Shown here in pieces: positions 8,572 to 17,279 of a stretch of DNA of 33,926 nucleotides. Under the pieces are notes generated by a model that searched no databases, was not told the DNA's origin, and was given only the letters and a program-made list of their open reading frames with translations. Numbering within the stretch: the first letter of the stretch is position 1; each line of letters starts with the position of its first letter. The translations under genes and the position numbers were made by a program. Location of the stretch: the NCBI RefSeq assembly GCF_004212635.1, contig NZ_PSRT01000091.1:1-33926 (forward strand), in the 5' to 3' direction. Source of the DNA: Bradyrhizobium genosp. SA-3. Its GTDB lineage: Bacteria > Pseudomonadota > Alphaproteobacteria > Rhizobiales > Xanthobacteraceae.

Positions 8572-8894
8572 TCACCGGCCCGCACGTTGAGCCCGCCACT
8601 CTGCCAGCGCTGTGTCAGGGTCGTTCGACGCGGTCTCCCCGGTAAGTAGCCTAGACGCCTGGTCCAGATACCAGTCAATCGCATTGCGATCCAAGCTCTG
8701 AGTGCCGGGTATCGCGGCCTGGCACCGCGTCCTTCTTGACCCCATGTGTCGAACGCGTCCTCGGAGCAACCGCAATAGGCGGTTGCGTCGGCCTTCGTGA
8801 GGTCCCGAAAGGCGATCTGGTCAGCGCTCAATATCCGCTCCGAGCGCCTCAGCTCGGCGGGCGAACGCTTGTGCCGTGTATGGTCACCGTCCAT
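8572..8894 (-). pseudogene. Frameshifted helix-turn-helix (excisionase-like) protein
   Basis: The frame beginning at ATG 8894 gives RILSADQIAFRDLTKADATAYCGCSEDAFDTW, typical of the small AlpA/MerR-like DNA-binding proteins found next to integrases in Bradyrhizobium. It then shifts twice within about 30 bases. A segment VKKDAVPG lies in one frame, and the end IPGTQSLDRNAIDWYLDQAS...LAEWRAQRAGR in another, stopping at 8572. No integrase is adjacent, so this looks like debris of an integrative element. Confidence 0.65.
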
Positions 8895-9007
8895 TCGGAC
8901 CAAAGTGGAAGTTAGCGGCAACGTGACTCGGCGCTTTGTCGGCCCTGAAAAAAGCGCTGTCCCTGCCACGCGCCGCTAACTTCGGTGGCCTGCCCTGCCT
9001 AACAAAG

Positions 9008-9226
9008 CTACCACCTCGTCTTCCCGGGAGTGTCGTCAAGCTCACGGGCTGCGGAATGTAGCGCCAAGAGCGCGCGTGTGGCGCCTACCAGAATTGATGG
9101 CTGGCCTTCTTCGTGAAGGCGCACGATAAGGTGAGGTTTGGCCGCACAACAGCGGCATAAGCACATCAGGATGAGGCCCGCCTCTGAGGCCGCAGCTCGC
9201 AGGCTTGGACAACTACGGGCGCTCAC
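9008..9226 (-). CDS. Possible small protein of unknown function
   Basis: A 72-codon frame from GTG 9226. It has a Cys-rich centre (MCLCRCCAAK) and then an orderly C-terminal half (HLIVRLHEEG, ILVGATRALLALHSAARELDD) that looks coding. No family is recognised, and the ribosome-binding site is weak. It could be a degenerate remnant. A short piece near 8205-8225 resembles its ILVGA segment. Confidence 0.25.
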   Translation of the reverse strand: MSARSCPSLRAAASEAGLILMCLCRCCAAKPHLIVRLHEEGQPSILVGATRALLALHSAARELDDTPGKTRW

Positions 9227-9440
9227 CTCAGCCGCGGTCGTGCAATTGATTCCCTAAGCTCCTGCGGCATCCAACTCGTACCGTCGCTCCTAGCGATCTT
9301 CTAGGCGCGCTCGAAGGCCTCGCTTCGGCCGCATCATCGCCCAACGAGGATGGGGGTTGGCTCCTTCAACGCGATCGCGGCTGCGGCTCTCAATTTGTCT
9401 GCCGTTTTTGAACCGAAGCCTGGTCGATTAGGAAATCGTC

Positions 9441-9722
9441 CTACTTCCGGCCGCCTCGAAGCTGCGGCCGGAGCCACCGAGGCAGCCTGCCGCGACCCGA
9501 CCATGTCTCCGCCGGGTTCTTCGGATTGCGATATTTGGGACGAACGGGCGGGTACGGGCGGCGCTTACGATCGAACCGTGTGGCCTCGTCGGCCAGTCCA
9601 ATCTTGTGGAGCCGTTCCTCCAATCGTGCTTTTTGCACTAACATTTTCTGAGTGAGGCTGCCCTGTTGGTGAAGTGTCCAGAGCTCGTCAAGGGAGAGCG
9701 AATTAAAATGCGCGGCATCCAT
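9441..9722 (-). CDS. H-NS-like nucleoid protein, probably truncated at the end
   Basis: A 93-residue protein. The N-terminal helices (SLDELWTLHQQ...KARLEERLHKIG) are the H-NS oligomerisation type. The C-terminal YRNPKNPAETWSGRGRLPRWL is the H-NS DNA-binding motif (family core WxGRGRxPxW). ATG 9722 starts the conserved MDAAHFNSL. The frame stops at TAG 9441-9443, but the next in-frame codons read DDFLID, the usual H-NS tail after a Leu, so TAG may be a TTG-to-TAG nonsense change removing about 15 residues. The DNA-binding core is intact. Such proteins silence AT-rich acquired DNA and may modulate island genes. Confidence 0.8.
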   Translation of the reverse strand: MDAAHFNSLSLDELWTLHQQGSLTQKMLVQKARLEERLHKIGLADEATRFDRKRRPYPPVRPKYRNPKNPAETWSGRGRLPRWLRPQLRGGRK

Positions 9723-9811
9723 GGCTCGATCCGAGTTTGGGAGAAGGCCCAGGCAGACAAGTCGGGAATGAAGGAGCAGGCAAGCCACCAGTTAAATAAT
9801 GACCGTACAAT

Positions 9812-9827
9812 CCACATTTAAATGTGG
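9812..9827. promoter_or_regulatory. Perfect 16-bp palindrome upstream of the H-NS-like gene
   Basis: CCACATTTAAATGTGG reads the same on both strands and lies 90 bp upstream of the H-NS-like start. The form suits a dimeric regulator, but no specific regulator can be named. The rest of 9723-10114 shows no gene. Confidence 0.4.
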
Positions 9828-10114
9828 AGGTAGCAGGGAGAAAGGCCTGACGGCGGTAATATCATGGCGGAGCATTTAATTTCGCGTGAGGGGCAATGCT
9901 CGCTAGGTCTGCAGACCGGGGTCGTGACATCCACGAACTTACCGACAGTGAAGCGGTGTATCTAACGCGCCCACCGCGGCTTCGATGAGTTCACGTTGAT
10001 ATAGCCGAATTGCCACACGTACAAAGGTTCCGCGCGCCCGCACATGGTTTGGCGCTGCCTTTAGACGGACATTCGATTTACGATGACGGTCCCCTTTTGG
10101 ATGAGACTGCCAGC

Positions 10115-10339
10115 ATGCGGTACAAAGTGTTCGTGGTTGACAGCAGCCGGCGAGTGATCTGCGCCGCAAAGCTTGACTGCATTGACGAGCAGGCGGCGAG
10201 ACGTCGAGCCGAGCAAATGTGTTGCGAGCACGACGTGGAGCTTTGGGAAGGTGATCGGCTCGTTGCTGTGTTTCAAGGTGCAACGTCGGACGGAAGCGAC
10301 TCCGCCCTGAATAGACGGCCCATTTCGCCGCCAAGTTAG
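10115..10339 (+). CDS. Small conserved rhizobial protein of unknown function
   Basis: A 74-residue product starting at ATG 10115. It resembles the common small rhizobial proteins with a beta-strand start (MRYKVFVVDS), an Asp/Glu-Ala-rich helix (CIDEQAARRRAEQM) and the signature HDVELWEGDRLVA near the C-terminus. No function is known. The tail after FQG (SDGSDSALNRRPISPPS) is looser than usual. It overlaps the convergent small gene at 10336-10503 by four bases. Confidence 0.6.
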   Translation: MRYKVFVVDSSRRVICAAKLDCIDEQAARRRAEQMCCEHDVELWEGDRLVAVFQGATSDGSDSALNRRPISPPS

Positions 10340-10503
10340 TTCACGGCTCTTGCTCTGCTGCCCGGTTTAACACGCCGGCTTCTACCGATTGTTCTCGCTT
10401 CAACGTGTCGGAGCTTACTTCGAAGCTTCTCCACTTCTCTCAGCTCCGCCACAAGCGTTTGGCGTCGTTCATTCAGAACAGCACAAGTATAAATCTGACG
10501 CAT
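10336..10503 (-). CDS. Small basic helical protein of unknown function
   Basis: A 55-residue frame from ATG 10503 (a TTG at 10524 is upstream in frame). It has a heptad-like helix (LNERRQTLVAELREVEKLRSKLRHVEA) followed by a basic tail (RSRRVKPGSRAR). The pattern looks coding, and helical small proteins like this are frequent in symbiosis islands, but no family is recognised. Confidence 0.4.
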   Translation of the reverse strand: MRQIYTCAVLNERRQTLVAELREVEKLRSKLRHVEARTIGRSRRVKPGSRARAVN

Positions 10504-11035
10504 ACTGGAGATGACCCACCCCAAAATATGACTTGCACTACGAAGTCGATGAAAAAAGAAAGGACGAGAAATCGCTCGGCCGAAGCTCAGTGAGCCAAAG
10601 CCGCAGCCGCCAGATGCTCTCAGTACTCTGCCTCAGCGAGCAGGTTCCAGCTTCTCGCGGCAGTCTGTCGGCGAAGCCGCGCCATTGCGCGAAAGCAGCG
10701 GGCAACTTCCATTCCGGCCTGCCATGTTTTTTCTCAAAGATTATTTTTCAATTTTGAGGCGGAGTCATGATGAGTATCGACAATAATTAAATTTATTGTT
10801 TACCGGCATCGGGTGCAGTGGCCGGCCTCAGCGCCCGGCGTTGTTAGATCGGAAGCAGATTCTAGCTGTCCGGCTTCAGCCGCACGTAGGTGCCGGTCTC
10901 GGTCAAGATCGGATCGGTCAGCTTCGCAGAACCAAGCCAAAGCCGTAAGTAGATAACCTTCCATCCTCAACCGACGTCTCGTTGTCGGCCCCGTTTGGTA
11001 ACTCCAAGCTATGGCCCTAGTGAGTCGGGGGATTC
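10504..11035. other. Gene-poor stretch with an AT-rich inverted repeat
   Basis: No convincing gene is seen. ACAATAA (10780-10786) and TTATTGT (10793-10799) form an inverted repeat around six AT bases. On the minus strand near 10862-10960 a short coding-like tail (AKLTDPILTETGTYVRLKPDS, then stop) may be the end of a lost gene. Confidence 0.4.
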
Positions 11036-11212
11036 ATGGAACGGGAGCGGTTGCAGAGCATGTCTGTGGAGGAGCTGTGGCAACTCCACACGCTCGTCAA
11101 TGACATTCTCTCGCTGAGGCTCTTAGCGAAAAAGCAAGAGCTGGAACGACGGCTTGGGCTGCTTAACCGAGGCGAAAACACTTCCTTAACTCGATTTGAC
11201 CGGGAGGAGTGA
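11036..11212 (+). CDS. Small H-NS N-terminal-domain-like protein
   Basis: A 58-residue product: MERERLQSMSVEELWQLHTL, then VNDILSLRLLAKKQELERRLGLL and TRFDREE. This parallels the oligomerisation region of the H-NS-like protein at 9441-9722 (SLDELWTLHQQ, KARLEERLHKIG, TRFDRK). It stops exactly where the DNA-binding domain would begin, and no WxGRG motif follows in any frame. GGGGG lies about 5 bases before the ATG. It could be a truncated gene or a free oligomerisation domain that poisons full-length H-NS-like proteins. Confidence 0.6.
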   Translation: MERERLQSMSVEELWQLHTLVNDILSLRLLAKKQELERRLGLLNRGENTSLTRFDREE

Positions 11213-11487
11213 GGTCGCAGAAGTGTTGCCTCCTTGACAGCCGATTCCGTCGACTTCCGGCCACGATGAACAGTGGACCTCGTCTCATTTGAAATCACGG
11301 CGCCTGCGGCGGGCCGCTGCTCGATGCCTTGCGGAAATGAGTGCCCTAATGCAATAGCCAGCGATGACGCCGATGGTGAATGCGGCCGCCACTATCAAAG
11401 GTAAAGAGAACCGCTGCATACAAGCGAATGCGGTACCAGGCTGCAGCGTTCCTACCTAGGCCACCGAACGGCTCGAATCGCCGAGGC

Positions 11488-11637
11488 TTAGTGCAATACG
11501 CGAGCGGCTTCTGCTAGCCGGACCTTCTCTCTCAGCCCCTCAAGATCTTTCATTGCTTTAAGCAATCTCACCAGATCAGAGATCATGTGTGCCAGAGTAG
11601 GCTTGCGCGGCTTTGGAACTCGAAATTTCTGTTTCAT
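11488..11637 (-). CDS. Small basic protein of unknown function
   Basis: A 49-residue frame from ATG 11637; the longer frame upstream to 11709 looks less coding. It has a basic start (MKQKFRVPKPRKP) and an amphipathic helix (ISDLVRLLKAMKDLEGLREKVRLAEAARVL). No family is recognised. It lies downstream of the DUF2939 gene on the same strand, separated by about 110 bp. Confidence 0.4.
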   Translation of the reverse strand: MKQKFRVPKPRKPTLAHMISDLVRLLKAMKDLEGLREKVRLAEAARVLH

Positions 11638-11745
11638 CGCGAAACGGCTCCCTGCCAGGACCGATGGAAGTAGGGGTGGATCGGCAAGGACCGTGCCAGC
11701 GAAGTGCAACCAGTCACGCCAGAGAGCGCGGGAGGGCCAGCGGGG

Positions 11746-12324
11746 TCATCGCGTCGGCAGCCGGTCAACCATATTTGCCAAAACCTTCGGCGGCAGCCCA
11801 ATCCCCGAGAGCTTCCAGGTCGTCCTGTCGAGATGCATGCTGACGCTACCTGCGTCCTCACTGTCGCCAAGCCGCAACGCAAACTCGACAGGCTTCACCA
11901 GGGTGATCCGTCCGGCGAAAACGAAGATGTTTGAGATGTCGAGCTCGGCCAATGACGACATCGTTCCGAAGGTGATGTTCTCCGCGCCGTTGCGAACAGT
12001 GCCGCTCTTTAAAAGGGCGGACACATTTTCCGGCGTCATGAGCTTGATCGCGAAGTCATCGGCGATCGTTGCACCGAACGCGTTTATCGCCATTCGCTCG
12101 AATGGGCGCACCGGCCGCTTTTGGGCAAGTCGATCGAGGTAGGTGGACACAACCTGATCGACAAGGGAATGGCGGACACGCGGCAAATCCGTTCGGGCCA
12201 TGACTTGAGAGGCGTCTCCGCTCCGAACGGCCGAAACGAGATCCAACGCGGAAACGAAAGCCAATCCGGCATACACCATAAGGCAGAGCAGGAGGACCGC
12301 AACGATGCCTAGGAGCCACTTCAT
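11746..12324 (-). CDS. DUF2939 family membrane-anchored protein
   Basis: A 192-residue protein with an N-terminal membrane helix (WLLGIVAVLLLCLMVYAGLA) and an exported domain. The segment SALDLVSAVRSGDASQVMARTDLPRVRHSLVDQV matches DUF2939 (residues ~25-110), and a beta-rich C-terminal half follows. Function is unknown; the family sits in the envelope. ATG 12324 starts MKWLLG directly. It lies 124 bp downstream of the topoisomerase gene on the same strand and could be cotranscribed. Confidence 0.85.
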   Translation of the reverse strand: MKWLLGIVAVLLLCLMVYAGLAFVSALDLVSAVRSGDASQVMARTDLPRVRHSLVDQVVSTYLDRLAQKRPVRPFERMAINAFGATIADDFAIKLMTPENVSALLKSGTVRNGAENITFGTMSSLAELDISNIFVFAGRITLVKPVEFALRLGDSEDAGSVSMHLDRTTWKLSGIGLPPKVLANMVDRLPTR

Positions 12325-12448
12325 GGAGCGGCAATCGAGGCGGCCGGGCTTTGTTCCTGAAGCTAACCGAGCCGGTGTTCATCGTTAGCAGCAAGGTCAA
12401 TCGAAAGGACTGCCAATTGTGCCCTTACAGGGTTGGACAAACTGGGCG

Positions 12449-13603
12449 TCAAGGAGCGGGCACTCGGCGTTTGACTGAAAACCCTTGGGCACCGGCGCTG
12501 TCCGCTTCTTTGGCGAGCCGGCCGCGCAGCAACGCGAGCACGGCGTCTTCCTCGGGCTTTAGATTTTCCATCGCGTTCCGATGCTCGGTCTCGGCTTGTG
12601 ACTTGACCTGGAGGACCAGGTTGCCGTCCAAGTAGCAGTTCAGCACCTCGGGGTGGATGTAGCACTTCCTGCAGATCGTGGGCGTGTTGCCAAGCCGTGC
12701 GGAGACTCTTTCGATCGCACTGCGAAGATTGCGCTTGGCCTCCGCGGCGCTGTCAAAGGTCCGAAGTTCATTCAGGGCCATGGCCGCCAGCACGGTCCCG
12801 GCCCAGGTTCGGAAATCTTTGGCTGTGGTATCCTTCCCTGTGATTTCATTGAGGTACTTATTGACGTCGGTTGATGTGACATCCCGGCAATTGCCTTGTT
12901 CGTCGAGGTACTGAAGCAGTTCCTGCCCGGGTAACTCCTGACAGGCCCTGATGATCTTAGCGACGCGGCGGTCTCGTACACGCAACGACCACTGCTTGCC
13001 GCTCTTGCCTGTGAAGCGGAAACGCACCTCGTTTTTCTCGACCGCGACGTGCCGATTCTTCAGCGTGGTGAGGCCATAGCTGTTGTTCTGCCTGGTGTAA
13101 TCAGCATTCCCTACGCGGATCAGCGTGGTCTCCAGGAGATGCACGACCGTTGCCAGAACTTTTTCCCGCAGCAGACCGCACAATGCCATGTGATCGCGAA
13201 CGGTTTGTCGGATGGAAGACAGCGCGTCGGCAAACGCAACCACATGCTCGTATTTCGTGCTCTCCCGCACCTCACGGAAGCGCGGATGATAGCGATATTG
13301 CTTGCGTCCTTTTGCGTCACGACCGGTCGCTTGGATGTGACCACTCGGAAACGGGCAAATCCACACGTCAGTCCAGGCGGGCGGGATCGCCAGTGCCCGG
13401 ATCCGCTTCATCGCGTCAGGGTCGATGAGCCTTGAGGCATCGGGCCGAATGTAGCTGAAGCCGGTCCCCACCTTCTTGCGACGAATACCCGGTCGTTCGT
13501 CGGAAACATATCTGAGGCCGGCAGATTCGGCGGCATCCCGCGGGTCGACGATCGCCTGCGCGCTATCAGGTGGCTCGACCAGCAACACACTGACTCCTTT
13601 CAT
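12449..13603 (-). CDS. DNA topoisomerase IB
   Basis: A 384-residue poxvirus-like bacterial type IB topoisomerase, which relaxes supercoils through a 3'-phosphotyrosine intermediate. The N-terminal domain has IPPAWTDVWICP and GHIQATGRDAKGRKQYRYH. The catalytic core contains RVGN (~163), GKSGKQW (~199), KDFRTWAGT (~262) and NTPTICRKCYIHP with the probable catalytic Tyr315. All key motifs are present and length is normal. The C-terminus is Ala/Arg-rich. It sits beside a broken ku gene, but no functional link is established. Confidence 0.95.
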   Translation of the reverse strand: MKGVSVLLVEPPDSAQAIVDPRDAAESAGLRYVSDERPGIRRKKVGTGFSYIRPDASRLIDPDAMKRIRALAIPPAWTDVWICPFPSGHIQATGRDAKGRKQYRYHPRFREVRESTKYEHVVAFADALSSIRQTVRDHMALCGLLREKVLATVVHLLETTLIRVGNADYTRQNNSYGLTTLKNRHVAVEKNEVRFRFTGKSGKQWSLRVRDRRVAKIIRACQELPGQELLQYLDEQGNCRDVTSTDVNKYLNEITGKDTTAKDFRTWAGTVLAAMALNELRTFDSAAEAKRNLRSAIERVSARLGNTPTICRKCYIHPEVLNCYLDGNLVLQVKSQAETEHRNAMENLKPEEDAVLALLRGRLAKEADSAGAQGFSVKRRVPAP

Positions 13604-13754
13604 GCGCTAAATGAACTTTTGCGATGAACGGCGGTTCCATAAAGTTTTGATGGAGGCATGACGGCCTGAGCTGTCGACCTGATCGCAAGCTTAGAGGAAA
13701 TTAATGTTAGCAATGACGACGGTCGGCGCGGATGAAGCAACGGCGTGTGTCGGG

Positions 13755-14311
13755 TCATCCGGCTTTGTGGTGGCGCGCGCCGCGCTTTGCGGGGGTCCGT
13801 TTCCCCGTGCCGCGCCGGCCCGCAGGCTGGGCGGGACGCTCGGCGGCGACGCTTCGGCGGAGCGCGTCCATGAGGTTGACGACGTTCTCGCGTGATGGCT
13901 TGCTCGATGGCCGCTGCACTGGGCGTTTCGCCTGCTTCCTGCGCAGGATGCGCACGAGCGCTCTGCGGTAGTGATCCTCCAGCATAGCAGGATCGAAATC
14001 GGCCGACCTCGTCCGGATGATGTGCTGCGCGAGCTTCATCATTTCGGACGGCAGCTTCATTTCCGGAATTTCGCTGAAATAGTCCGCCTCATTTCGGATG
14101 TCCTGCGCGTCACGCCGAGAAGGCCGCGACCTGCCGGTTCGAGGAGAACTGGCCGCTCGCGCGAGGACAGCACCACGCGCGCAAGTCCGACAACGCCCTT
14201 CCGGCTCATTGCGTCTCGAATCACCGCAAACGATTCTTGACTGATCTCCTCGCGCGGCACGATGTAATACGGCTTCTCAAAATATCGCGCATCGATCTGC
14301 CCTGCGGGAAG
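13755..14311 (-). pseudogene. ku: Broken Ku protein gene (non-homologous end joining)
   Basis: Bacterial Ku binds DNA ends and recruits LigD. This remnant begins at 14311 with LPAGQIDARYFEKPYYIVPRE right after a TAA in the same frame, so the N-terminal half is lost. It runs through RKGVVGLARVVLSSRERPVLLEPAGRGLLG, then shifts frame near 14100. It resumes with DYFSEIPEMKLPSEMMKLAQHII and ends with a basic Ku tail (KRPVQRPSSKP...GTGKRTPAKRG) at 13755. Missing N-terminus and frameshift make it non-functional. No ligD is nearby. Confidence 0.85.
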
Positions 14312-14770
14312 GAGTTAGAACGAGCAATTCCCGCTTGCCATTGCGATAGACGACGTCAAACATTTTTGCCTGGCTGATCGTATCGAAGTAAACGCGAAAT
14401 ATGTTTCAGTCATTCTGATCGAGCAGCTTACTACCTGCAATGGCTATGCTGGTTGCAATGTGCAGCGCTCCGCGACTTGTGCTTCTATACGGACGGAAGC
14501 GCCGAAATACGTTCGACGTCCTTGCCCTACGGAGCGGCCACCTGTTGCCCAGCTCGGGTGCCAGGATCCCTGAGAAAGTTAGCTACCGAAACCGAGACAT
14601 CTATTTGGTCAATTTTGTTCGAAACCATATTGGCAACTGGGGCATCACGACCATTGCCATCGACGGGTGGCATCGCTGCCGATGATGATCTCATGGGTTT
14701 CTTCGGGATATCCACCAACGCCTCGACCGAGAGACCTAGAGGGGGTTCGCTTGCTGGCTGTTCAGGAACG
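14312..14770. other. Gene-free stretch between the ku remnant and the patatin gene
   Basis: Open frames here (for example plus strand 14440-14685) show no recognisable family. A short coding-like piece on the minus strand near 14320-14390 (DTISQAKMFDVVYRNGKREL) may be another gene remnant. Confidence 0.3.
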
Positions 14771-15742
14771 CTATCGCCGCACGCTGCAGATCCCATTTCG
14801 GTCGGCAGTCCGGCTTGCGGCATATTGCATGTCCAGAAAGCCGGCCCGCCATCGTTGCGCCATGGCAATGTCCGATAGATCGAACGATTTTTCGGGACCG
14901 GCTTCTTCGCGGCCCGGCCGGTAGCTCAAGAGATAAACCCGGTCGTTGCAATCCAGGCTCTGAAGCTCGGCGCGAAGCTGACGCGCTTCCAGGGCGTGGC
15001 CAAGGCGCTGGAAGGTTTGGTTGCCGTAGGTCAGATCGCTTTTGCGCTCGGCCGCAGCCTCGAGTCCGTCAGGCACCTGACCGTCACGCGCAAAGAGATC
15101 GACGACGTAGAGCCGGAGTGAGGCAGGAGTCTCGAGAATCGGATCAAATGGCGCGTTCAGCGAGAGCCCGCCATCGCCAAGCCACCGGCCGGCGATCTGC
15201 ATCGGAGCGAATTCAGGGATGAATCCGCAACTCGCCAGAATATGATCGATTTCGATCCGATCCGACGCAGAATCGAACATCACGGCGTCGCCGCTTTCGA
15301 GGTCCGTGGCGCAGATCGTGATGCGGGGATCACCATCATTCAGACGGCCGAAATCGATCAGCTGGCGAAGGCGTTCTCGTGTAGGGCTGAGATCATACAG
15401 GCCGCTGAAGTGAGATGCCGGAATGGGCAGCCGGGGCTGGAAGAACCCGCTATGGCCGAACAGGCGCGTATTGATCGAGCTCAGCCACGCGAAAAGATGG
15501 CGACTTTCGTTCGTCCTTGCGGACGGACCGCCTGCATGCCAGTAGCTGCGCAAATTCCGCAGTCGATCGGCGCTTGGGCTTCCCGCGATCAGGGCGGCCG
15601 TGATCGCGCCTGCCGATGAACCGCTCACCCAGTCGATCGGCTGCGCGAGACCGGTCAAGGCCTCGAACACTCCGCCATGATAGGCACCAAGGCCCAGACC
15701 GCCGGAGAAGGCAACGGCCGTAAGGCATCGCTCTGGGTTCAT
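14771..15742 (-). CDS. Patatin-like phospholipase
   Basis: A 323-residue protein of the patatin family, serine lipid acyl hydrolases with a Ser-Asp dyad. The glycine-rich oxyanion loop is GGLGLGAYHGG (~14-24), the nucleophile elbow GSSAG (41-45, Ser43) and the catalytic aspartate DGG (Asp190). The fold is complete (FDSASDRIEIDHILAS, YVVDLFARDG). ATG 15742 starts MNPERCLTAVAFSGG, in the usual position for the family. No signal peptide is seen. The substrate is unknown. Confidence 0.92.
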   Translation of the reverse strand: MNPERCLTAVAFSGGLGLGAYHGGVFEALTGLAQPIDWVSGSSAGAITAALIAGSPSADRLRNLRSYWHAGGPSARTNESRHLFAWLSSINTRLFGHSGFFQPRLPIPASHFSGLYDLSPTRERLRQLIDFGRLNDGDPRITICATDLESGDAVMFDSASDRIEIDHILASCGFIPEFAPMQIAGRWLGDGGLSLNAPFDPILETPASLRLYVVDLFARDGQVPDGLEAAAERKSDLTYGNQTFQRLGHALEARQLRAELQSLDCNDRVYLLSYRPGREEAGPEKSFDLSDIAMAQRWRAGFLDMQYAASRTADRNGICSVRR

Positions 15743-15790
15743 GATGCGGCTCGGCTTAGTGGAGTGATACAGCTAGGACAGCCACAGCTT

Positions 15791-16024
15791 CTACCGGTAT
15801 CCTCTATAACGGCGTGCATAATAGCGCGGATTGACCCCGCAATAGGCGTTCGTTCCAGATGCGCTCGCCATGCACTGAGCATAACTCGCAAATTGGCAAT
15901 TGCCGGGATAACCCCAAATACGGCCCTGAAGGCAATAGCGATCCTGTGCGACGGCATCGGTCGAAGCGCCGAAGCTCGCCACGATCGCAGCGGCGGCGGC
16001 AGCCATGAGTAAACGATGTTTCAT
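15791..16024 (-). CDS. DUF3551 family small secreted protein
   Basis: A 77-residue protein with a signal peptide (MKHRLLMAAAAAAIVASFG...AVAQ, cleavage around residue 26). A short Cys-containing domain follows (YCLQGRIWGYPGNCQFASYAQCMASASGTNAYCGVNP), which is the DUF3551 pattern common in Bradyrhizobium. Function is unknown and location is probably periplasmic. ATG 16024 is preferred over the upstream ATG 16045 because it starts the signal sequence directly. Confidence 0.85.
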   Translation of the reverse strand: MKHRLLMAAAAAAIVASFGASTDAVAQDRYCLQGRIWGYPGNCQFASYAQCMASASGTNAYCGVNPRYYARRYRGYR

Positions 16025-16047
16025 CCGAACCTCCAATTTCCACATTG

Positions 16048-16182
16048 AACGCCGGCTTTGAAGCGGCGTTCCAAATGCTCCTCAAGCCGCATATGGAGTT
16101 CCTTGGCAAGGGGCATCTGCTCGCCGATCTGTCGGCGATCCTGGGCCGCTCGACATCGTGTCCGGGCGAGGTGGATCGCTGA
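16048..16182 (+). pseudogene. nuoD: Remnant of a NuoD-like C-terminus
   Basis: The frame gives MEFLGKGHLLADLSAILG and ends GEVDR-stop. This resembles the last residues of NADH dehydrogenase subunit D (GHMLADV.AIIGS.DIVFGEVDR). Between them, GRSTSCPG becomes LDIVSG in another frame, so two small indels occurred. Only about 40 codons remain, and the upstream part is replaced by the divergent DUF3551 gene. The family call rests on a short tail. Confidence 0.45.
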
Positions 16183-16206
16183 TCGACGGTGTCGAGATTG
16201 GTCTAT

Positions 16207-16690
16207 CTAGCCAGACAGAGGTGTGTCTGCGACATCCAACAGTGCGCCAAGACCCTGCCGCTGGCGATGCGTCGCGATGTTATCGTTGGCAAGCCCCAAT
16301 ACCAACAGGGATCGCCCGGTCACCGCGTAGGCATGCCCGAACTCGAACTCGACCATCCGCGCGTCCGGCTGGTTGGTGTCGATCAGGCCCAACCAGCTAA
16401 GGCCGTCGGCTACGGCCGGCAAGGTAAAGGTCACGACGTCGTTTTGCGCATTGTACACCAGCAGCATGGTCGCATCAGAGCCGCGGCGCTTGATTCCGGT
16501 CTCCTGCGCGCGTCCGTCGAGCAGCATCCCGAAGCACTTGGTATTGCCGTCCTGCCATTGCTCCGTCGTCAGCTCCTCGCCGGATGGCGATAGCCAGGTC
16601 ACGTCGCTGACGTCGAGCTCCTCATTGTGCGAGCCAACCAGGAAGCGACTGCGGTACAGAAGTCCTGCAGAGTTTTCCCACGAAAAACAA
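16207..16690 (-). pseudogene. glgX: C-terminal remnant of glycogen debranching enzyme GlgX
   Basis: The frame ending at 16207 contains LLYRSRFLVGSHNEELDVSD, DVTWLSPSGEEL, TEQWQDGNTKCFGMLLDGRAQ and FEFGHAYAVTGRSLLVLGL, the C-terminal region of GlgX-type debranching enzymes. The catalytic GH13 domain upstream of about 16690 is absent and replaced by unrelated sequence, so the piece cannot act. The tail after LVLGL is also not typical. Confidence 0.8.
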
Positions 16691-17279
16691 CTCGGTCGTA
16701 GAACCACGCCGCGACATTTGCAGCGTGCACGAGCGACAGCAACCCAAGAGCTGTCGACGGTACATCGACGCGAACACGGGCAAGCCGCAGAACAGGCGAG
16801 GAGACAGCGTGGTGGAAATTTGTTGCGACGCCTTGTGAATCGAATCGCAGATCGGGCCACCCAGACGCAAGTATGCCGGCTACTATTGACCCGCCGAGAC
16901 GCTCGAAACTCGATCTATCTTGCTCAATAGGCCCAACTCGTTGAGCCGGATCAGACTTCCCAGATGGAAAAGCATGGCACGAAACCCGCCGCCGGACAGG
17001 CAAAGCCAATCCCATCTTCCAGCTTCGCTCCCTCCAGGACGTCCGCAATCGCAAAGTCCGCAAGCGGCCGTTCTTGATCCGCTTCCTCGGTCATCTCTCT
17101 AGCGCTTGCTTGAAGTCAGCCGTCCGAACTGACCGACAATTGCGGTTGTGAAACATGCGTTGCGTCTCTCTCGCGGCGAAGATGGCTTGACGAATGAAAT
17201 GCAACAATGACTTGAAGTAAGTAGCAGTTATATTACGATACAACCACCGCCGCCGGCTCACGAACCCCGTTTCGCAAAG
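16691..17279. other. Unexplained stretch upstream of the GlgX remnant
   Basis: The minus frame 16599-17063 has a coding-like centre (FERLGGSIVAGILASGWPDL, VSSPVLRLARVRVDVPSTAL) that is not GlgX. I do not recognise it. No intact gene is supported. Confidence 0.3.
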
